Source: Candidatus Heimdallarchaeota archaeon (GTDB lineage Archaea; Asgardarchaeota; Heimdallarchaeia; JABLTI01). From it: 64,000 nucleotides of DNA. How positions within the stretch are numbered: position 1 is the first letter of the stretch; each line of letters starts with the position of its first letter. The stretch covers positions 1-64,000 of the forward strand of contig JAHLVW010000016.1 in assembly GCA_019058275.1 (NCBI GenBank). Reading direction: 5' to 3'. The notes beneath the pieces were generated by a model, which was not told the origin of the DNA, did not search any database, and was given only the letters and a program-made list of their open reading frames with translations. Both the position numbers and the translations under genes were made by a program. This document shows, piece by piece, positions 18,231 through 27,725 of this stretch.

Positions 18231-18306
18231 AAACCTCATTTTTTTAGTAATTTTGTTAAATTATGGATATAATATATAGATAATCTATTATTTTAAGAGG
18301 GCTGTT

Positions 18307-19917
18307 TTGTATAAGTTAATCGTGCTTAAAATGTCTAGGGGTCAAGAAAAAGCTTATTCGGATGAATTTAAAAATAATAAATCTAACGAACATTCAGGTG
18401 AAGTGAATAAAACTCCTAGTGAATTTTCTGATGAATCTCGTATTATTAGAATGAAAGATATCGAAGATACGTTTGATGTTCCAATCCCAAAAGATCCCTT
18501 AAAGAGGATTATTGGGCAGGATTTTGCTATTAGAATTGCTAGAATAGCAGCTCATCAAAAAAGAAATCTTTTGTTAATTGGACCGCCAGGTATCGGAAAA
18601 TCTATGATTGCTCAAGCATTATCTTTCCATTTAGGACAACCATCAGAGGAAATATGGATAGTTCATAATCCTGAGAATCCTGAAAGACCCTTCTACGAAA
18701 GAAAGAAACTGCATGAACTAAAAAGCAGGAAAGAGAGAAACATTAACAGTGGAGAGTATGGCAAGCTTATTCATCCATCTAAAGCACCTTTTGATGTTGC
18801 AGTAAAATTAGGTTTCGCTTGTGAACAATGTAGAAAGTTCTCCATACCAGAAACAAGAATTTGTCCACATTGTAGTCAATCAAAGAGAAAAAAAACTCAG
18901 TCTCGTTTTGGTGACTTACTTTCGCTTTCTCCTTTTAGAGCAAAATCAACTGATGGAACAAAAGTATCTAAGGCAATTCAACTTCCTGATGGTAGAGAAG
19001 AGATATTGCTTTTCGAAGAAGCTGGAAATAATATTCGTGTTTTTGATCAGGAAGCGATTGAATTATCAAAAGCAAAAAAGGGTCCACACCCTATGAAGGT
19101 TCTTGTACCTATTAGACGGTCTCTTTTTGTTCAAGCAACTGGTGCAAGTCCAACTGAATTATTAGGAGATTGTTTACATGATCCTTATGGGGGTCATCAT
19201 AAATTAGGAACTCCACCTTACAAACGAGTAGTTGCTGGAACAATTCATGAAGCTCATCAAGGTGTTCTCTTCATTGATGAATTATCTCAATTAGGAATAT
19301 TACAACGATCACTTCTGACTGCTCTACAAGAGAAAAGATTCCCTATCATTGGTAGAAACCCTCAAAGTTCAGGAGCTTCTGTACGTGTTGATGATGTTCC
19401 ATGTGAATTCGTGTTAGTGGCAGCCTGCAATATTGCTGATCTACCAAAGATTATTCCACCTTTAAGATCCAGGATTCAAGGAGATGGGTATGAAGTCCTT
19501 CTTAAGACTACAATGCCTGACAATGACGTTAATCGATTAAAACTTATACAATTTATTGCTCAAGAAATCATAAGAGATGACAAAATACCAGTCATGGATA
19601 GAAAAGGTATTTTTGAAGTTCTTAAATGTGCTAGAATTATTGCAAAAAAGATAGACAGCGAAGAATCTTCTTTAACATTAAGATTAAGAGAATTAGCTGG
19701 TGTTATTAAAGTTGCAGGTGATTTAGCTGTAACAAATAATAATGATAGGATTACCAGCAAACACGTCAAAGCAGCAATGGATATTGCCAAACCTCTAGAA
19801 GAGCAAATTCTGCAAAGATATGGTTCATTTGAAGCTGCATTTAAGAGCGAGAAAAGAGGCATTCCCACAACTTCAGATGATCAAAAACAAGCTCCATTCA
19901 ACTTCTGGAATGGGTAA
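18307..19917 (+). CDS. LonB-like AAA+ ATPase lacking the protease domain
   Basis: The ATPase module matches archaeal LonB closely: IGQDFAI, Walker A GPPGIGKS (92-99), Walker B GVLFIDEL (319-326), the sensor segment PCEFVLVAACNIADLPKIIPPLRSRIQGDGYEV and the lid SLTLRLRELAGVIKVAGDLA. The protein then ends at 536 residues, with no Ser-Lys protease domain. Between Walker A and B, where LonB normally carries its membrane insertion, there is no hydrophobic segment but a zinc ribbon (Cys172, 175, 186, 189). So this is a soluble, protease-less LonB relative, perhaps an unfoldase or remodelling factor. The TTG at 18307 has AGAGGG upstream; ATG 18331 is the alternative. Confidence 0.85.
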   Translation: MYKLIVLKMSRGQEKAYSDEFKNNKSNEHSGEVNKTPSEFSDESRIIRMKDIEDTFDVPIPKDPLKRIIGQDFAIRIARIAAHQKRNLLLIGPPGIGKSMIAQALSFHLGQPSEEIWIVHNPENPERPFYERKKLHELKSRKERNINSGEYGKLIHPSKAPFDVAVKLGFACEQCRKFSIPETRICPHCSQSKRKKTQSRFGDLLSLSPFRAKSTDGTKVSKAIQLPDGREEILLFEEAGNNIRVFDQEAIELSKAKKGPHPMKVLVPIRRSLFVQATGASPTELLGDCLHDPYGGHHKLGTPPYKRVVAGTIHEAHQGVLFIDELSQLGILQRSLLTALQEKRFPIIGRNPQSSGASVRVDDVPCEFVLVAACNIADLPKIIPPLRSRIQGDGYEVLLKTTMPDNDVNRLKLIQFIAQEIIRDDKIPVMDRKGIFEVLKCARIIAKKIDSEESSLTLRLRELAGVIKVAGDLAVTNNNDRITSKHVKAAMDIAKPLEEQILQRYGSFEAAFKSEKRGIPTTSDDQKQAPFNFWNG

Positions 19918-19922
19918 AAAAG

Positions 19923-19943
19923 GAATATAGTTAAACTATATTC
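19923..19943. terminator. bidirectional hairpin between convergent genes
   Basis: GAATATAGTT-A-AACTATATTC, a perfect 10-bp inverted repeat, is followed by T7 on the plus strand and by an A/T-rich stretch on the other. It lies in the 32-nt gap between the LonB-like gene and the cysteine desulfurase gene. Confidence 0.55.
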
Positions 19944-19949
19944 ATTTTT

Positions 19950-21203
19950 TTAATCAGCAATAAGTTCGCCTAAGGTTTCAAGAGCTTCTTTTAAAATTTG
20001 AATTTCTTCTTCAGTATTGTATAGATATATTGATGCTCTTGCTGTACCTTCACTCGGTTTTATTCCGAGAGAATAATGAAATGGATTCGTACAGTGAGCT
20101 CCTGCTCGTATCATTATTTTGTAACCTTCTACATCATTATCTAAGTAGTTTGCTATATCACCTGCAGTATCGATGTTCTTCAATTTGAAAGCTACCAAAC
20201 TATGTCTTTTTGATGGATCCATTGGACCTACAATTTTGATTCCTTGGACATCTTTTAATGCATCAAATAACTTTTCAGTAAGAATCTTCTCTCTAGCTTC
20301 AATATTCTCCATACCTATTGAATTTAGATAATCTACAGCTGCACCAGCACCGATTTCACCAGCATAGTTCTGTAAACCTGCTTCAAATTTATATGGAGGT
20401 TCCAAATATGTTGGAATCATTTCACCATTTTCATATTTTACATCTTTAATGGTATCCCCACCAACGAGAAATGAATCCATTTCTTTTAATAGATGCTCTT
20501 TTCCATAGAGAAAACCAATACCTGTTGGTCCAAGCGCTTTATGCATACTAACAGTACAAAAATCTGCATCTGATTTTTGAACATCCATTTTCTTATGTGG
20601 AAAATATTGGGCATCATCAGAGACTACGTAAGCACCATAATCATGAGCTATTTTGATTATTTCTTCAAGTGGAGCAGTTGTACCACTTACATTTGAAGTA
20701 TGAACGATCGAAATTAATTTGGTGTTTTTATCTATTGCATTCTCAAAATCTTCTATATTAAACAACCCTTCATCATTTGCATCAACAATTTTTAATTTCA
20801 AGCCTTTCCTTTTAACTACTTTATGAAAAGGTAGAACACCACTATGATGTTCAAGATTTGTTGTTATAATTTCTTGTCCCTTTTCGAAATGTAATGAATT
20901 AGCAACCAAATTCATAGCTTCAGTTGTATTTCTTACCCAGATTATTTCATTAGTACTTCTTGAATTAACATGTTTAGCTATTTTCTCTCGAGCAGCATCT
21001 CTTAGTTCTGTAGTTTCTCGTGCAAGAGAATGTATTGAACGTCCTCCACAAGCTCCCAGATTGTGATAGTAATAACATAAAGCATCAATAACTTGGTTTG
21101 GTTTAAAAGCCATGCAAGCACTATCTAAATAAATAATAGGTTTACCATCAATTTTTCTCTTTACTGTTGGAAAATCATCTCTTATTTTTACCCAATCTAC
21201 CAT
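19950..21203 (-). CDS. SufS/CsdA-type cysteine desulfurase
   Basis: ATG 21203 (MVDWVKIRDDFPTV) follows GGTGA and matches the normal N-terminus; an in-frame start at 21293 would add 30 unrelated residues. The 417-residue class V aminotransferase shows the PLP site SMHKALGPTG (Lys222), the cofactor-contacting DAQ (197-199) and, near the C-terminus, RAGAHC with the persulfide cysteine Cys371. It removes sulfur from cysteine to give alanine and a persulfide for Fe-S cluster assembly, which fits the heavily Fe-S-dependent hydrogenase/Hdr operons in the window. No SufBCD genes are adjacent. Confidence 0.9.
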   Translation of the reverse strand: MVDWVKIRDDFPTVKRKIDGKPIIYLDSACMAFKPNQVIDALCYYYHNLGACGGRSIHSLARETTELRDAAREKIAKHVNSRSTNEIIWVRNTTEAMNLVANSLHFEKGQEIITTNLEHHSGVLPFHKVVKRKGLKLKIVDANDEGLFNIEDFENAIDKNTKLISIVHTSNVSGTTAPLEEIIKIAHDYGAYVVSDDAQYFPHKKMDVQKSDADFCTVSMHKALGPTGIGFLYGKEHLLKEMDSFLVGGDTIKDVKYENGEMIPTYLEPPYKFEAGLQNYAGEIGAGAAVDYLNSIGMENIEAREKILTEKLFDALKDVQGIKIVGPMDPSKRHSLVAFKLKNIDTAGDIANYLDNDVEGYKIMIRAGAHCTNPFHYSLGIKPSEGTARASIYLYNTEEEIQILKEALETLGELIAD

Positions 21204-21295
21204 TATTTTCACCAAAAGTTGGATGTTGAAATTTATCAATTGAAAAGAATTTGTGTCTATGAAAAACTTTTCTATACCTAGAAAATTCGACAAAA

Positions 21296-23557
21296 TTAAT
21301 CTTTTATTAAAGGCGATACTGTTTGATGAATTGCTGCAAGCTTATCATTTTCAGGATACTGAATTCTTAAGCCTTTTAGCTCCATTATCAATGATTGCCA
21401 ATATGAGTTTTCTTCAATTGAAGTTTCTTCTAAAATGACATTTGTTAATGCTCGAGCTAATTCAACTTGAATGTTTTCGTTCAAAGAGTATTGCTTGAGA
21501 TGTTTTCGCAAACTATCCAATTGCTCTTCAACAAGTTCGAATTTGTCCAATTTATATGCCATTGTTATAATTCGTCTAGTTGACCTTGCAAGCATCTCTT
21601 GAATATCATTTTCTTCATGGAAATCAATGCTGATTGATCTAAGTTCATGGAGTAGACTCAAACTGCGAGTTAAATCTAAATCTTGAGCATACCAGCGTAT
21701 TGAATGTGTTAATCCTCTTGCTAGTTGCACATTAATGACTCCATATGATGGAAAGTGGATAGCGATGTCCCTTAGCTCATCTAATTGAAGAAGCATCTCA
21801 TTTATTTTGGAATTCTTGCCATAACTACTAATAGTATTCACTAAAGCTTTTGCTAAGATTATATGAAAATCAATATTGGTAGGATCATCATCAATCCAAT
21901 CTTTTATTTCCATCACCATTGGATTAATTAGCTCCAACTCATTTATGTCACCATAAATTTTGATAACATCAACATAGGCTTTACCTAAACGAATTAACAC
22001 CTCTAAGCTTTCTGTGGATTCAGTGAAATCTCTTAAAACATCAAGCTTTTCGTCCATTTCACCAATTTTCCCATAGAGCCCAAATGCTCGAATTACATTT
22101 ACAAGAGCTTTTGAATAGCTTAAGATTACCATGTCATCTTCTGGGTACTTTATTGTTAATTGTTTTGATTCAGATAAGTAATTCAAAACACCATCGAAGT
22201 TTTCATTGAATTCACTTACCATATAAATTATATTCACTAAAGCTTGAGAGTAAAACCTAACGATATCAATTATATCAGGATTTTTCTGATAAAGAGAGGA
22301 AAGTTCATCCAAAATTTTAATCATTAATTTTTCTTTGTTTATTAATGAAAGCTCTTTTGTTATATTGAATAAACCTCTTCCTAGAAGGATTTTAATTTGA
22401 ATATCTTCTGGAAATCTTTTGTAAACTTTCTCGACACTTGTTAATAGAGCATTTATCAAACCTACTTCCCAAAAAACACCTGCCCAAATTGCTGCTTTAA
22501 AGACACCCATAATTGCTAAAGATTGTATTCGTTTATTATTTGGCATTTCATCTGCAAGGGCTAGTAATTTTTTAGCTAGTTTCGTTGCATTATCCAAATC
22601 TTCCATAACACCGCAATGATCTAAAGCTATACGCAATCCATTAGCAAAATGGATTTTTGCTTCGATATTTTGTGAAAACTCTTCAGATAAATCAGTTAGT
22701 TCATCAAGAATTTCTATCATTTCTTCGTATTCTTCTGCTTCACCAAACCAATTTATAGCTTTCACTAAACCATCCAGGTAATTCAATATGGATTCATTAT
22801 CTAATTTAGTTTTTTCAAGGTAGAGCTCACGCATTAGTTTTAGAGTTCTTTTTAGAGATGAGAATTCGTGCATGTCTCCATAGCAATCAATTTCCTCTGA
22901 AAGTCCTTTAATTAGTATACCAGCCAAAAAACCATCAATTTCTTTTGGTGGCAACAATCCCTTTAATATGATATCAAATTCTTTGGTCTTTTCATAGTTC
23001 CAATCTTCACCAAATCCTCTAATAGCTAAAATAGTTGCTTCAGCAGCAGTTGTTCTTAGCATGAGGTCATCTGGATTATCAATTGATTTGTTAACAAGAT
23101 AAATAACATATTCTTCAAGCTGATCATATAATTCATTGCTAATTAGAATCACTAAGGTATTAAGTATAGCATCGCTTAAGGATGCTAAATAATCAAGGTT
23201 GCCTTTATGTTTCTCAAATAAGGATATCAATTGATCAATTATTATAGTTATGTTTTCAGCATCGTCTCCCTCTTGATAGAGATTTGCTATTTCTGATATA
23301 CCCTCTACCATTGTATAGAAAACTTCGTAATTATTTGGATGACTTTTAGTTATGTCAACTAAAATTCCCAAATACTTCCTAATAATAGTAGCATTCTGAT
23401 TTAATGTTTGTTTCAAATTTTCACAAATTTCTCTTGTTATAACTAATGGATCACCTTTTAGATCTATATCAAAATCCTCTTCACCAGCAATAATGTCTTC
23501 TCGCAAACCATCTTCATCGAGAAATTCATTATCTTCTGGTTCTTGACCATTAGTCAT
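21296..23557 (-). CDS. large alpha-helical repeat protein, unknown function
   Basis: A 753-residue soluble protein with a very acidic N-terminal 35 residues, then repeating units of about 75-80 residues, each with an A-x-A-L-V-N-x-I-x-x-x-G-x-x-x-x-x-E/D motif (for example GKAYVDVIKIYGDINELE, AKALVNTISSYGKNSKIN). This is a TPR/HEAT-like solenoid, probably a protein-binding scaffold. It lies upstream of the desulfurase on the same strand with a 92-nt gap. I do not recognise a named family. Confidence 0.75.
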   Translation of the reverse strand: MTNGQEPEDNEFLDEDGLREDIIAGEEDFDIDLKGDPLVITREICENLKQTLNQNATIIRKYLGILVDITKSHPNNYEVFYTMVEGISEIANLYQEGDDAENITIIIDQLISLFEKHKGNLDYLASLSDAILNTLVILISNELYDQLEEYVIYLVNKSIDNPDDLMLRTTAAEATILAIRGFGEDWNYEKTKEFDIILKGLLPPKEIDGFLAGILIKGLSEEIDCYGDMHEFSSLKRTLKLMRELYLEKTKLDNESILNYLDGLVKAINWFGEAEEYEEMIEILDELTDLSEEFSQNIEAKIHFANGLRIALDHCGVMEDLDNATKLAKKLLALADEMPNNKRIQSLAIMGVFKAAIWAGVFWEVGLINALLTSVEKVYKRFPEDIQIKILLGRGLFNITKELSLINKEKLMIKILDELSSLYQKNPDIIDIVRFYSQALVNIIYMVSEFNENFDGVLNYLSESKQLTIKYPEDDMVILSYSKALVNVIRAFGLYGKIGEMDEKLDVLRDFTESTESLEVLIRLGKAYVDVIKIYGDINELELINPMVMEIKDWIDDDPTNIDFHIILAKALVNTISSYGKNSKINEMLLQLDELRDIAIHFPSYGVINVQLARGLTHSIRWYAQDLDLTRSLSLLHELRSISIDFHEENDIQEMLARSTRRIITMAYKLDKFELVEEQLDSLRKHLKQYSLNENIQVELARALTNVILEETSIEENSYWQSLIMELKGLRIQYPENDKLAAIHQTVSPLIKD

Positions 23558-23668
23558 ATTTATTCACTCGAAGAGTTTGTTACCCTAGTTTAAGAATTTA
23601 CTATTAAAAGATTTTTAGGTAATTGCTTTGTGAGAAAAAAATAAGTATAGAAGCAAAATAAAAGAGAT

Positions 23669-24088
23669 TTATTTTGCTTTGGGATTATTGGCTCCATCAA
23701 CTGTTAATCGATAAACAAAGCAGTATATACCACCTACTACCAACAGAAAGCCTGGTAATGTAAAGGAAGCAATTCCTAATATAAACAAGACAAGACCAAC
23801 AATGGCTACATCGATTTTAATCATGATGTTGAAAATAGCATTTATAAAGATCTTTAGACCGGCGATTAACGCTAAAGCTCCAATAAGGATATTTACAACA
23901 GCTCCTACCACGGTAGACCAAGTTGAATATCCAGCGTACACAAAGAATCCTATACCATCTAAGAAATTCAAATTTTCAGTTTGGATAATGCCAATGATTA
24001 AACCAACAATTGCATTGGCTATTAATAAAGCTCCACCAATAAAGAAGAAGAAAAATGCCCACTCTTCTGTTTTTTTAATTTCTAACAT
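23669..24088 (-). CDS. small four-helix membrane protein
   Basis: 139 residues with four hydrophobic segments (about 10-33, 45-65, 75-95 and 98-125) and a short charged C-terminal tail. The ATG at 24088 is preceded by GGTGGA. No signature motif; function unknown. Confidence 0.7.
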   Translation of the reverse strand: MLEIKKTEEWAFFFFFIGGALLIANAIVGLIIGIIQTENLNFLDGIGFFVYAGYSTWSTVVGAVVNILIGALALIAGLKIFINAIFNIMIKIDVAIVGLVLFILGIASFTLPGFLLVVGGIYCFVYRLTVDGANNPKAK

Positions 24089-24182
24089 CTAGTTCCACCA
24101 TTTTTTGGTTTTATAGCATCTATATAAGCATGAGGGACATTAAGTTAAATAAGACTTTCTAGTATTATCATCATATTATCTG

Positions 24183-25382
24183 CTATTTTTTTACATATGT
24201 GTCCAAAATTCCACCTAAAATAATCTTAGATGCTTTCACAAGATCAGATAGATAGACGTACTCGTTAGCTTGGTGGAGAACTGAGGGACATCCACCACCA
24301 ATTATAGCAAATGGTATATTGTCAGGAGGAACTAATGCAGCTGCATCTGTTCCATAAGTTAAACCTATTGGATCACTTGTTGTATTAGTAACAAGATTGG
24401 AATGCTTCAGTAATCCCTTAATAATTGACTCATTTGGGTTTGTGCTTAAGGCTGGTAAAGAATGGAATACTTTATGTGAAAATACACAAGAGTTTTCTTT
24501 AGACAATTTCAACAAAAGTGTCTTTATTTGGCCATTTAATTCATCATGCTTATCTTCTGGTATTAATCTAAAATCACAATCAACATAGCATTCATCAGGA
24601 ACTACGTTTATTGTTACTCCGCCTTTAATCATACTAACATTTAATGTTGATTTCCCAAGGATATCATGTTTTGTGTCAGGTAGTATTTTCTTTAACTTGT
24701 TTATCCCTATACAAGCACCATCAATTGCATTTATTCCAGCTTCCGGCATACTCCCATGTGCAGCTTTTCCTTTTACATTCATTCTAATCCAATAAGGTCC
24801 TTTTTCTGCAATCCCGACCTTCAAATCAGTTGCTTCAGTAATTATTAAACAATCAGCGTTATCCATAACACCCTTTTCTTTTAGTTGAAATGCGCCATTC
24901 ATACCAACTTCTTCATCTGCTGTGCCTGCAAAAACAATTCTATGTGATAAATTAACATCCGAACGACTAATAGCATCCATTACAGCTATGAGTGAAGCAA
25001 CACCTCCCTTCATATCGACTGTACCCCTACCGAAAAGCTTTCCATCCTTTTCGGTCACCTCCAATGGAGGATATTTCCATTGAGATTTATCACCAAAAGG
25101 TACAGTATCAAGATGACCACTAAGGACGATATCCCTTTCACTTTTTCCAAAAGTTATTACAATATTTTGTCGTTTATCATCCAATTTGTAAATTTGTGAT
25201 TGAAAACCTAAGCTTTTACTTTCTTCTTCTAGATATTTAGTAATATGATCAGTTCTACCAGGGGGATTTTGACTATCCAAAGCTACAAGATCTTTAGTCA
25301 AGCGCAAGATTAGGTCTTCATCAATTTTGTCTATTATTGATTGGTAATTCAAATTAACACCCACAATTATGAAAGTAATCAT
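24183..25382 (-). CDS. M20 family deacylase/peptidase (ArgE/DapE-like)
   Basis: Typical co-catalytic zinc hydrolase motifs are present: SGHLDTVPFGD (first metal His and Asp-x-x), GRGTVDMKGG (bridging Asp), TADEEVG (general base Glu and metal Glu), an AHG in the dimerisation lid, and a C-terminal GGGCPSVLHQANEYV with the last His ligand. Length 399 is normal. It hydrolyses N-acyl amino acids or small peptides; ArgE, DapE and generic deacylase cannot be separated by eye. A TTG at 25352 (MNYQSIIDK) preceded by GTGGGTG is a good alternative start. Confidence 0.88.
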   Translation of the reverse strand: MITFIIVGVNLNYQSIIDKIDEDLILRLTKDLVALDSQNPPGRTDHITKYLEEESKSLGFQSQIYKLDDKRQNIVITFGKSERDIVLSGHLDTVPFGDKSQWKYPPLEVTEKDGKLFGRGTVDMKGGVASLIAVMDAISRSDVNLSHRIVFAGTADEEVGMNGAFQLKEKGVMDNADCLIITEATDLKVGIAEKGPYWIRMNVKGKAAHGSMPEAGINAIDGACIGINKLKKILPDTKHDILGKSTLNVSMIKGGVTINVVPDECYVDCDFRLIPEDKHDELNGQIKTLLLKLSKENSCVFSHKVFHSLPALSTNPNESIIKGLLKHSNLVTNTTSDPIGLTYGTDAAALVPPDNIPFAIIGGGCPSVLHQANEYVYLSDLVKASKIILGGILDTYVKK

Positions 25383-25457
25383 CTATAATTTTGTGAATTA
25401 TTGAATAACAACTTACTTAATAATAGTTTTTCGAATAATGAGAAATGTAAGATTAAT

Positions 25458-26468
25458 TTATACTATCGGTTTCAGCTTATTATAAGTTTGAATTATAGCT
25501 TTATAGATATCTTTGTTAGTCATCGAGTCCCAAATTTGTGCAAATACAGGGACAATTTCCTTTACCTCATGAACATTATACGGATCATCATTCTTCTCTC
25601 TAATCTTAAGTGCCTTAAAGAGATCCTTTTTGACATGTATACATGCAGCATCAACAATGGTTGAAAGCTTGTCAACATTTGATTTTGCAATGGATTTCAA
25701 GGAATCGTTCTCAAATAAGTTGATATTCAAAAGAAAAGTACGTCCTATCTCATGAATTAGTATCCTGTATAGATCCATTTCTTCTTGTTCGTATGAAATT
25801 ATTATTTTTTCAGCAAGGAGATTTGTAGCAATTGTCTTTGTAGGTTCTACTAATAAAGCTACAAATTCGTGATAAGGAAATTCAATATTGAATAACTTTT
25901 TCCATGAGTTGATAATGTTGATTGGTTTAATTATTACTTCAAGATCAGCAATACGTTTCTCTAATTTTGCTTTTGCTTCTTTCTCCCAATAGTCACCGTA
26001 AAACCTATCCCATAATCCAAGTAGAATTTGCTTGAATATTGTGAAAATTTCTTTAATTAACTCTTTTTGTTCGAATAACTTTTTGAAATGCTCATCAAAG
26101 ACATTCATTGGAGCATAGATTGGCAGATTATCAAAAACTCCAGGATAGCTTGAAAGCAACGATTCTAGTGAGCCTTCATCAATTGCTTCAGATATTTTAT
26201 CATACGTGCTTAGAACCATTTCAAGATCTTCAGCAGGTATATAGCTTGGAATTTGAAAAAGAACTGCAAAAAGTTCAGTATTACAACCTAATGTCATGCA
26301 TTTTTTAGAAGCAATTTCCCATTGTTTGTATTCTTCTTCAAGAATTGTAAAACGATGTTTTAATCCATAATCGGAATTGTAAAAAGAGCCTTCGATTTCT
26401 AAGCATGAGAAAACATGCATGATAATATTAGGTGTTAAACTTGTTTTCACCACTATCTTTTGAGTCAT
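25458..26468 (-). CDS. unknown protein with a degenerate HExxH-like motif
   Basis: A protein of about 336 residues, taking ATG 26468 (MTQKIVVKTSLTPN); ATG 26498 is also possible, and neither has a strong ribosome binding site. The middle is helical and charged. A helix reads DLYRILIHEIGRTFLL: the first four residues fit the HExxH zincin pattern but the second His is replaced by Arg. The N-terminus (TSLTPNIIMHVFSCLEI) resembles no family I know. It may be an inactive metallopeptidase relative; this is inference. Confidence 0.65.
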   Translation of the reverse strand: MTQKIVVKTSLTPNIIMHVFSCLEIEGSFYNSDYGLKHRFTILEEEYKQWEIASKKCMTLGCNTELFAVLFQIPSYIPAEDLEMVLSTYDKISEAIDEGSLESLLSSYPGVFDNLPIYAPMNVFDEHFKKLFEQKELIKEIFTIFKQILLGLWDRFYGDYWEKEAKAKLEKRIADLEVIIKPINIINSWKKLFNIEFPYHEFVALLVEPTKTIATNLLAEKIIISYEQEEMDLYRILIHEIGRTFLLNINLFENDSLKSIAKSNVDKLSTIVDAACIHVKKDLFKALKIREKNDDPYNVHEVKEIVPVFAQIWDSMTNKDIYKAIIQTYNKLKPIV

Positions 26469-26587
26469 ATTTTTTCTACTCTTACCAATATATCTCATAA
26501 ACTATTGAATTATTATACCATTTCAGAATAAAGAATTTATGTTTAAAACTGAATTTATTACATTGAAAAAATACTAAGTTTATTTAA

Positions 26588-26869
26588 TTATGTTTTTTGA
26601 CTGACAGTTGTGTATGATAGAATTTCATTGGATTCTTCACTTACAACTGCTATCTGAGTGTCTTTTGGGAGTAGTTGTAGATGATTATGAATACATTTCT
26701 GGTGGACTTTTCTCTTGTCTGTCAAATCAGCATCAGCAAAAACTACCAAACAATCCTCTTTTTTAAAAGTAAAACCACAAATATAGCATTGTTCTTTATC
26801 AACTGATTTTTCTAGCAATGGTACTTTTTGATTTGTAACTATTAAACCAAAGATTTTTTGTTTTGACAT
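26588..26869 (-). CDS. small zinc-finger-like protein
   Basis: A 93-residue protein with CYICGFTF (Cys28-x2-Cys31) and, about 25 residues later, HQKCIHNHLQ (His56-x2-Cys59), the spacing of a treble-clef or RING-like zinc site. No other recognisable domain. It may bind protein or nucleic acid. Confidence 0.6.
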   Translation of the reverse strand: MSKQKIFGLIVTNQKVPLLEKSVDKEQCYICGFTFKKEDCLVVFADADLTDKRKVHQKCIHNHLQLLPKDTQIAVVSEESNEILSYTTVSQKT

Positions 26870-27117
26870 TCTAGAAGTTCAAATCCCCTACATCAATAAC
26901 AGTTTAGCACATTAATTTACCAAAATGCTACATTTAACTATTACAAATATTTTGTAAAATCAAATATAAGGATTCCCAATTAGGAATCTTTTGTTTAAAT
27001 TCATGAAAATCTAGTTATTGAATTCCTTTTCCAAAAAAGAATGACATATTTATAATAAAGAAAGTATTATCTTAAGATAAGAAATAATGTGTAACCAATT
27101 ACTTGGAGGAAATGAAA

Positions 27118-27513
27118 ATGGATTCAACTGACAATACAAACGAAATCCCTCTACTACTAATGAACTTGAAGAAGGTTTTTGATCAAAGAATTCAAGGTCC
27201 TATAAGAAATAGAGAAAGAGAATACCAAGTGAATACAAAATCCGAATTCATCAAGGACATTACAAAGTACTTCTCAGCGAGAGGAATACAGAAATTAGCA
27301 GGTATAAGCGCATGGGAAGATGATGGCGAACTAAAAATCGCTTACCACTTTATAGCAAAAATAGGTAATGAATTCTTAGATACAAAAATCACCATTGTAA
27401 CATTTCTCTCTAAGGATAAAAAATTGATAAAATCAATAACACAGATTTTCCCAAATGCTCGAATTTTCGAAGAAGAAATAAGCAAATTATATAAAGTTGA
27501 TTTTGAGGATTAA
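27118..27513 (+). CDS. orphan NuoC/complex I 30-kDa-like subunit
   Basis: ATG 27118 follows GGAGGA by 7 nt, so I prefer it over TTG 27103 and ATG 27112. The C-terminal half reads AYHFIAKI...KITIVTFLSKDKKLIKSITQIFPNARIFEEEISKLYKVDFED, which fits the complex I 30-kDa family (NuoC, HycE N-terminus, Mbh/Ech equivalents: SIT..FP.A...E.EI..L..V.F). That subunit packs against the large [NiFe]-like subunit at the quinone or membrane arm. No other complex I or membrane-bound hydrogenase gene is adjacent. Confidence 0.7.
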   Translation: MDSTDNTNEIPLLLMNLKKVFDQRIQGPIRNREREYQVNTKSEFIKDITKYFSARGIQKLAGISAWEDDGELKIAYHFIAKIGNEFLDTKITIVTFLSKDKKLIKSITQIFPNARIFEEEISKLYKVDFED

Positions 27514-27725
27514 GTATCATCGTTTTAAGCTATTTTATTTTCTTTATACTTGATTTTACAATGCAATTTTTAACCTATAAATGGTAACATCAGTTAGTTT
27601 ATAAAAGTAAAATTTCAAATGTATAGTTAGCAACAAAATTTAACCTTGCAAGGTTAAGGATTTTTGAAGTTTAAAAAAAAGAATATACAGTAAAAAATAG
27701 TTAAAACTCAAAAGGGTTGATACTG

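Noticed and set aside
26870..26895. AGTTCAAATCCCC looking like a tRNA T-loop
   Set aside because: The flanking bases do not pair as a T-stem and no cloverleaf fits upstream.
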